DNA of 64,000 nucleotides. Source: Rhexocercosporidium sp. MPI-PUGE-AT-0058 (lineage: Eukaryota > Ascomycota > Leotiomycetes > Helotiales). The stretch covers positions 186,001 through 250,000 of the forward strand of contig JAGTJL010000028.1 in NCBI GenBank assembly GCA_020746875.1, given 5' to 3'. Below are positions 58,363 through 64,000 of this stretch, in pieces. The translations under genes were made by a program, and so were the position numbers. Positions within the stretch are counted from its first letter, which is position 1. Every line of letters begins with the position of its first letter. The notes beneath the pieces were generated by a model that worked only from the letters and a program-made list of their open reading frames with translations, was not told the DNA's origin and did no database searches.

Positions 58363-58812
58363 ATGAACCCAGACGCTGACTTGGTATTAGACGCCACAGA
58401 GATTGACCCCGAGGACCAATCTAATGCATTAGTCTCCACTATCGAGGGTGAGTTCTTCTCTTATGGTCCCGTGGATAGTGTCGCTAACACCTTGAAAGAT
58501 GATTTTGGCTTCGAGTCTCCCACCACGGATGACGAAACTGACGAGGAGCCGGGTGAAGACAACCCACCGAATCCGGAAAGTCCCGTAGAAGCTCACCATT
58601 CTGATACTGCTTCTGAAGACCTGGAAGTCGAGAGAGCCAAGGAAGCCATTGATGCTAAGTTGTTCAAAGAACTCGAACTTCGCCGTAGTTATGAGGCTAT
58701 TCACGAGAAGTTACTAATCATTGCGGAGTTAATTGTGTCCAATCTTGAGCTAATTAATTTTATAAAAGTAAATAAAAAGAAGCGGACTTTTAATGAATAC
58801 ATAAATAATTAA
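58363..58812 (+). CDS. Hypothetical acidic protein in a GC-balanced island
   Basis: 149 codons from the ATG at 58363, with an in-frame stop a few codons upstream. The N-terminal half is acidic (DATEIDPEDQSNALV, TTDDETDEEPGEDNPPNPES). The C-terminal half is a predicted helix or coiled coil (ERAKEAIDAKLFKELELRR). The last 25 codons run into AT-rich Lys/Asn/Ile sequence, so the original end has probably been replaced. The first 380 bp has normal GC, in sharp contrast to more than 4 kb of AT-rich DNA on each side. I cannot tell whether this is an exon of a host gene or the start of a retroelement gag. Function unknown. Confidence 0.4.
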   Translation: MNPDADLVLDATEIDPEDQSNALVSTIEGEFFSYGPVDSVANTLKDDFGFESPTTDDETDEEPGEDNPPNPESPVEAHHSDTASEDLEVERAKEAIDAKLFKELELRRSYEAIHEKLLIIAELIVSNLELINFIKVNKKKRTFNEYINN

Positions 58813-61800
58813 TATAAAAAGACTTGTTAATCTCTTTAACTTATTAAAGAACTTTAGGGCGTTCTGGCCAATCATTCGAAGTTGGTGGAGGATCAAATCA
58901 CTTAAAGGCGTCGCAGAGCATTTCATTAATATCACTTCTTGCTTTCTTGAATTCTGATGTTGTCATGTATACTTCAATTTATGGGCTAGTCTAAGTCATA
59001 CAATAGCAATCAATTGTTTCTGCCTTTCATACACTATTCCTGGTTCACTCTTGCTTGCGTGACTTCGAGATCAGATAATACATTAAAAAAGGTTGCGGCA
59101 GAGGTCGATTAACCGGCGGCGAAAGGATTCATCTTTGCTATAAAGAAGTAGTTCAGTATTTTTATCTTCCCTATTTGCTTAAAGAGTGAGTTCGCTTAAG
59201 TTAAATGTTTTATTAATCCGAGACTGTTTTTTCTTATTTACGTTCGAGGTCACGAGATCGAAACCTATTAAGGGGTTAGAAATTAAGTTAATAAAAGAAG
59301 TGCTAACCTATTATTAGTACCGAGTCTAATATATATAAGAACCCTTTTTAAATTAAAGAAAAGCTTCCGGAAGCCTTATGTATTCTAAACCTGACTTTGT
59401 ATTAAATAGTCGAAAATAATAATTAATTCGTCGAAGCTATTTAATAAATTATTACTCAACGCATATTTAACTTAAATAGCTATAATATTCTACTCCCTTT
59501 TTCTCTTATAAAGAGCATTTTACTTTTAATAATAAAAAACATTAATAATTTTAACGTTTAAGAGTCGTTTTATAATATTACTTTATAAGTAATTCTTTTT
59601 ACTTATAATTAACGTTATCTCGGTAATTAAGTTTAAGTCCGAAAGGGTTATAATCCGAGATTTCTTTTTTTTCTTTTATTATTAAAGTAAAATAAAGTTA
59701 TATATTATTTTAAGATAAGTTAATATTATTTAAAAAGCTGTCCTATAATTAAAGGTGAGAGGAAGGAGATAATAAAGGCTTTATATTAAGTATTTATTAT
59801 AAAATAAAAAGATGCGACAAAGAGTAATTACGTAATTCCCTTTTAAAGATTTAAATTTTAAATTATTGTTTTTTAATTCTAGCTTTTAATTTAAGTTGTC
59901 GTTATCTCGAACTATCGAATTATTTCGTAATTTACCTATTAAGTAATAAGTTTCCGTAAACTATCTTACTACATTAAAATCCTCTATAAAAATCCTCTAT
60001 CAAACCTCAATTAAAATCACTATTAAATCATTCGAGACTCTTCTAATAAAAATGCTGACAATTATTAATACGACAGTCTTATATATGAAATGCGAGTAGC
60101 GGGTTATTAAGACTATCTTAGCGAATATAATTTGCGTTTACATTATAGGAGTCTGGCAGTTTCTTCGCATTAGATTTAGTGTCAACAATATAAAAGCCAC
60201 CCTATATATTATTTACCTCTTATATATTGAACGCTTATCCGGTGGCAAAATTAAGGATTAAAATGAAAAAGCTTTAATATATAATAAGTCTTAAAAAAGA
60301 GTTAATTTAATAAAAGAATTAAATAAAAAAAGCCATATAATAATTACTTATACTTTTGACTAAGTAAAGCAATACTTAAAAGAAGGTAAACTATTAATTA
60401 AGGTCGGATAAGAAAGGATAAGTGCTGTATTATACTAAGGCTCCCCATATGCTTTAAACTCTTATTAAGAACTCTAAATATTTTATAAATCTTAATTATA
60501 AATAAAAAAATGTCAGATGGAGTTCACGGTAAGTAAAGCTTCGTAAAGGTTTAAGGTAAATTATATTTAAAGAACTAATCTCTGGCCTTCGAAGAAGTCC
60601 AGAGAAGAAGCGTATATATAGAAGGGGTTACCCGTAAAGGGAAGCAAAACGCCGGCGTAACTAAATATATAAGTAAGACTAATTCTACGGATACCGTAAA
60701 AGCCTCGGCCCTCTTATGCTATAAGCCCGGTTCCGTATAGATAAAATAAATAAGTATATATATAATAATTATTTCCTTTCCCAATAATAGCGTCCGCGAT
60801 ATTAATACTTTAACTAATAATATATTAATACGCTTTCGCGTCGTTTAAGGCGAGGACCAGGCCGCGGTAAGTCGGATAACCGCATTCCGGTTAATAGGTT
60901 TAGCTAATCAAATTAATATAATTATTTAGATTATCGCGCTAAACATATAATGCTATATCGCGATTAATTCGTCGGACGTCGTCTAATTACTTTATAAGTT
61001 ATTCCGCATAATATATTAATATTATTAACTTAATAAATAAAAATAGCTTTATAAAATAATAGAAGATATTTACTTTAATTATAAGACTCTTACGCGTATA
61101 TATAAGAGCTCTTATACTTATATTCGAGTGCTATAATTATTGTTATTATTAAAGAGTTGTCTTCGGTCGGCGAAGTAATAGGCAGGTTACGCGTTAATAG
61201 CGTATTTACGTTTGTTTATTAAGTAAATGGAATACAAATAATATAAATATAATAATATAATTACGTGGTAATTATAATCTTATTACTTTATTAAGACGTG
61301 TATATAAATAGCCTCCTTATCGCGTTAATAATAACCTTTCTTTTTTAACTTATTCACATATAATATCCGTGCTTATACGTCGCCGTCCCCCTGTCTCTCT
61401 TCTTCTTTTCTTCTTTAATTAATTATTAATATTATTATTATTATTATATCCTTCGTCTAACGTCTTAAAGCTATTATATTTAATAACCTTACGAACTGGC
61501 CTTATAGAGGTTCTTGCGGCTAATGCTTTAAAGCTATACTAGTCGATCCCTTCTTTTATTATATTAATAAAAAAAGTAAAAAGAATTACGATTATTACTT
61601 TAAGTAAAAGGCTGTTTATATCGTCGTACGTATTTATATTTATAGAGTTTATTAATAATATAATGTTAAGCGCGTTAAAAGTAAATCGTATATTAACCGT
61701 AAAATAAATAGTTCCCTTATACCTTTTATAAGAATATCTATATTATAAAGAACCTTATCGTTGATTTCGAGAACTAATTGCGTGAGAATGACTAATATAA

Positions 61801-63430
61801 TACCGGCGTCGCCCCCAAAGACTATGACTTCACGATTCCCACGGGAGCTTAAAGCTTTACTGCTTAACTCGAGAAGCACCGCATAATCGATTCCTTATCG
61901 CGTATATCTCTTAAGCCTAATAAAAAAGATATTAATTAAGTCTCTCCTTTTGTTAATACTCTTTTTATAAGTTATATTTTTTTCTTTTAAAATACTATTA
62001 ATATATTAACGAAATAAAGGAGTTCGAGAAGTTCTATAAGAATATAATGCGCTTAATCGGCAATATATTTAAGTTCAAGAACGCTTATATTATTACTTTT
62101 ACTTCTGAGGCCGATTAGATTACTTATAGTTTAATAAAGGAATTAATAACGGAGATTCGGTTATGCCGCGAAGTTATAATAGTTATTATAAATGTTTTGT
62201 GCCCGCTCCGTTATTAATATATATTAATATTATATTAAGGCGGTGTTACATCGAACGAGACTATTAAAGCTATTTTAGGAGATGTCTTATAATTCTTTAG
62301 CGTTTAATAAATGTTACGGTATGAGTCTGGGTTTAGCGTTAAAGAATTTAGGATTTTTAAATAATTTAATTTATAAAATAAATACTTTATATTTTAAGCA
62401 CTTACGATGGAATTGCGCTATTATTTTATAATTAAAATAAAATCTCGTTGCCTTTTAAATTATAATTTAAATGTATTTTATGAGTTTATTCTTTTTTAAT
62501 ATAATATTATATATTTTATACTTACGTCGGTATTACTTTTAAAGCTTTAATAAAACTCTTAAAACTTTTATAAGAAAATATAAGAAAAGAATATCTTTAT
62601 TTATAATCGGCGATACTTCCTCGGCTTTCCGACTTTTTATAATCTTCTCGGCCTTTTTATAAATTATGTAAAAGTTTTATATCTTTTTATATTTAATATT
62701 TGACTTTTTAATTTATAATTCTTATTATATTGTAAAGTGGCGATTCTAGCCAGGAAATGATGCTTAAGGCGTTATTTAAGGAACTAAGCATATAACCTTT
62801 AAAGGTTCGTATAAGAGGCCTTTCCTTTATGTAAAATTAGAAGAATTAAATACTTTTCTATTCTGAATCTTGATCCTTAGAGTTACTAGGCTCCTTGCCT
62901 AATGCCTTTCGCCGTGCTTCCTTCTTTGTTTATTATAGCCTTTATATTAGTAACCGACGCAGGGAGAAAATCGTACGGATTCGTCTTCATACGACTTATA
63001 CAGAAGCATCTCGATTCGCAGTCAAGACTATCTGTTAAAACCAGAAATTTATAATTTTCCGCTCCCCAGATCAAATATCCTTTTTTTCCTTCAGAAAGAC
63101 TCGACGATTAACGATAATACGAGAATTAGACTTAGATTAGGATAGCTTATCTCGGCAACCCGCTAATAGAGCTCAAACGGCCGAACCTAATTCCTTAAAG
63201 AGACGCCGGAAATTACAAACTGCAAATAAGAGAACTAGAAGAAATATTATTAACTTTATATTTCAAACTAAGGCGTCTTCTAACAGTTCGGAATACGAAG
63301 AGTAAACCTTAACTTAAACTGAAATCGCTAAGCAATCCGAACTCCTAGTTCTAAGGTTCTTGTTAGTATTGATTTTAATTTGCAATACCTTATTAGAATA
63401 GACCAGATATAAGTTAACTGGAATTAACCG
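58813..63430. other. RIP-like AT-rich relic DNA
   Basis: No intact gene. GC-balanced remnants at 58850-59110 and 62870-63080 have no sustained frame. A 75-codon minus-strand frame (61879-61652) reads SRGNREVIVFGGDAGIILVI, loosely like the Walker B region of PIF1-type helicases, but that is too little to call. Confidence 0.55.
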
Positions 63431-63539
63431 AAAGATCAGTGAATGTACTAGACCGGGACTAATAAGCCGGGATCAGAAGTCAATAAAGAATAAAAACCTA
63501 CGAATATCGTCAGTATCCGATGACAAAAACAATTAATAT

Positions 63540-64000
63540 ATATCTTCATTATTCACGGAATTTCTTGAGTTCCCGAACTCCGATCGAATTAAATCAAATA
63601 TTGAAGCAGAGCCGGAAACCTTCCAAACTCGATTACCCTTATCCTCCCCAGACTCATCAGATACTCCAGTCAGCAGTTTTACAGAACTCTTGGATCTGAG
63701 TCTCGAAAACTCGGAAATCATGTCGGGAACTGAAAGGAACTTGCGAGATATAACTGCTAGCGATATCAACCACTTCCTTCGAGGGATCATGCCCCTCCCC
63801 GGGTCAGCAGGCATGCCTCTCTTCTCGGGAGCAAACATCTCGGATTTTCTGGAGCGATACGTGGAGATTAGTATAGATTACAAAGTATTAGAGAATGATC
63901 AGGTTATTCGTCTGCCTCGATATTGCGATAACCTCTGACGGGACATCATCAAGACTCTTCCGGAATGGAAGAATAAGAAAGGATAGGAAGCACTAGCGAA
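63540..64000 (+). mobile_element. Ty3/gypsy-like retroelement, 5' gag portion, cut by window end
   Basis: After a TAA near 63533 the plus strand reads an acidic Ser-rich N-terminus, then ITASDINHFLRGIMPLPG, MPLFSGANISDFLERY and IRLPRYCDNL. This is the usual opening of fungal Ty3/gypsy gag, a capsid-like domain that packages element RNA. Two in-frame stops follow: TGA after PRYCDNL (about 63938), and TAG in KKG-stop-EALA at 63985-63987, where the family usually has Trp (DWEAL). Both fit G-to-A transitions. The rest of gag and all of pol would lie right of the window. I did not identify an LTR upstream. Confidence 0.75.

Noticed and set aside
61652..61879. Possible PIF1-like helicase relic on the minus strand
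   Set aside because: Only one loosely similar motif; no Walker A or flanking helicase motifs.

Overview
The window looks like an accessory, transposon-rich stretch of a filamentous ascomycete (Pezizomycotina) chromosome. Spliced genes carry 48-78 nt introns with GTAAGT-like donors, CTAAY-type branch points and YAG acceptors. Typical fungal families are present: an NLR-type STAND protein, a HET-protein fragment, an opsin-related protein, a secreted cupin and a catalase. Long AT-rich blocks are full of in-frame TAA/TAG where Gln or Trp is expected, which fits repeat-induced point mutation (RIP). I cannot place it below class level; a leotiomycete-like fungus is only a guess.

Layout. 0-7 kb: gene fragments plus a compact Tc1-type DD34E transposon (2738-4013, TA duplication) with one stop in its transposase. 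7-16.5 kb: the conventional part, with a six-exon catalase broken by one frameshift (7042-9027), a degraded conserved gene (10474-11024, minus), an opsin-related seven-helix protein without the retinal lysine (12163-13128), a candidate 41-residue cysteine-rich protein (14656-14855) and a secreted germin-like cupin (15529-16314, minus). 17.7-20.8 kb: a RIP-damaged Fot1/pogo element with TIRs and TA duplication, beside a hAT transposase C-terminal fragment.

20.8-42.7 kb: mostly RIP-degraded DNA. Recognisable relics are a HET-protein tail (26.4-27.4 kb), a subtilisin (S8) domain (29.7-30.4 kb), about 17 TPRs of exactly 42 codons (30.9-33.2 kb), an ankyrin-repeat fragment (33.4-34.0 kb) and a Helitron with Rep and PIF1-like helicase (34.9-41.0 kb). 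42755-46073 is a hAT element with intact TIRs, a perfect 8-bp target duplication and a spliced but internally deleted transposase.

46.2-51.2 kb is the biological focus: a complete eight-exon NLR gene (1,250 aa; fungal STAND N-domain, NACHT, about ten ankyrin repeats, C-terminal SPRY/B30.2), divergently paired across 379 bp with a small spliced gene for a 100-aa protein with one hydrophobic segment and an amphipathic helix. The layout resembles NLR-effector gene pairs of fungal programmed cell death, but the pairing is inferred from position only. 51.9-52.7 kb holds a decayed C2H2 zinc-finger gene. The rest is AT-rich relic DNA with one GC-balanced 149-codon ORF (58363-58812), ending in the gag start of a Ty3/gypsy-like element that runs off the right edge.

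Exon boundaries were worked out by hand from splice signals and frame closure; no searches were run.
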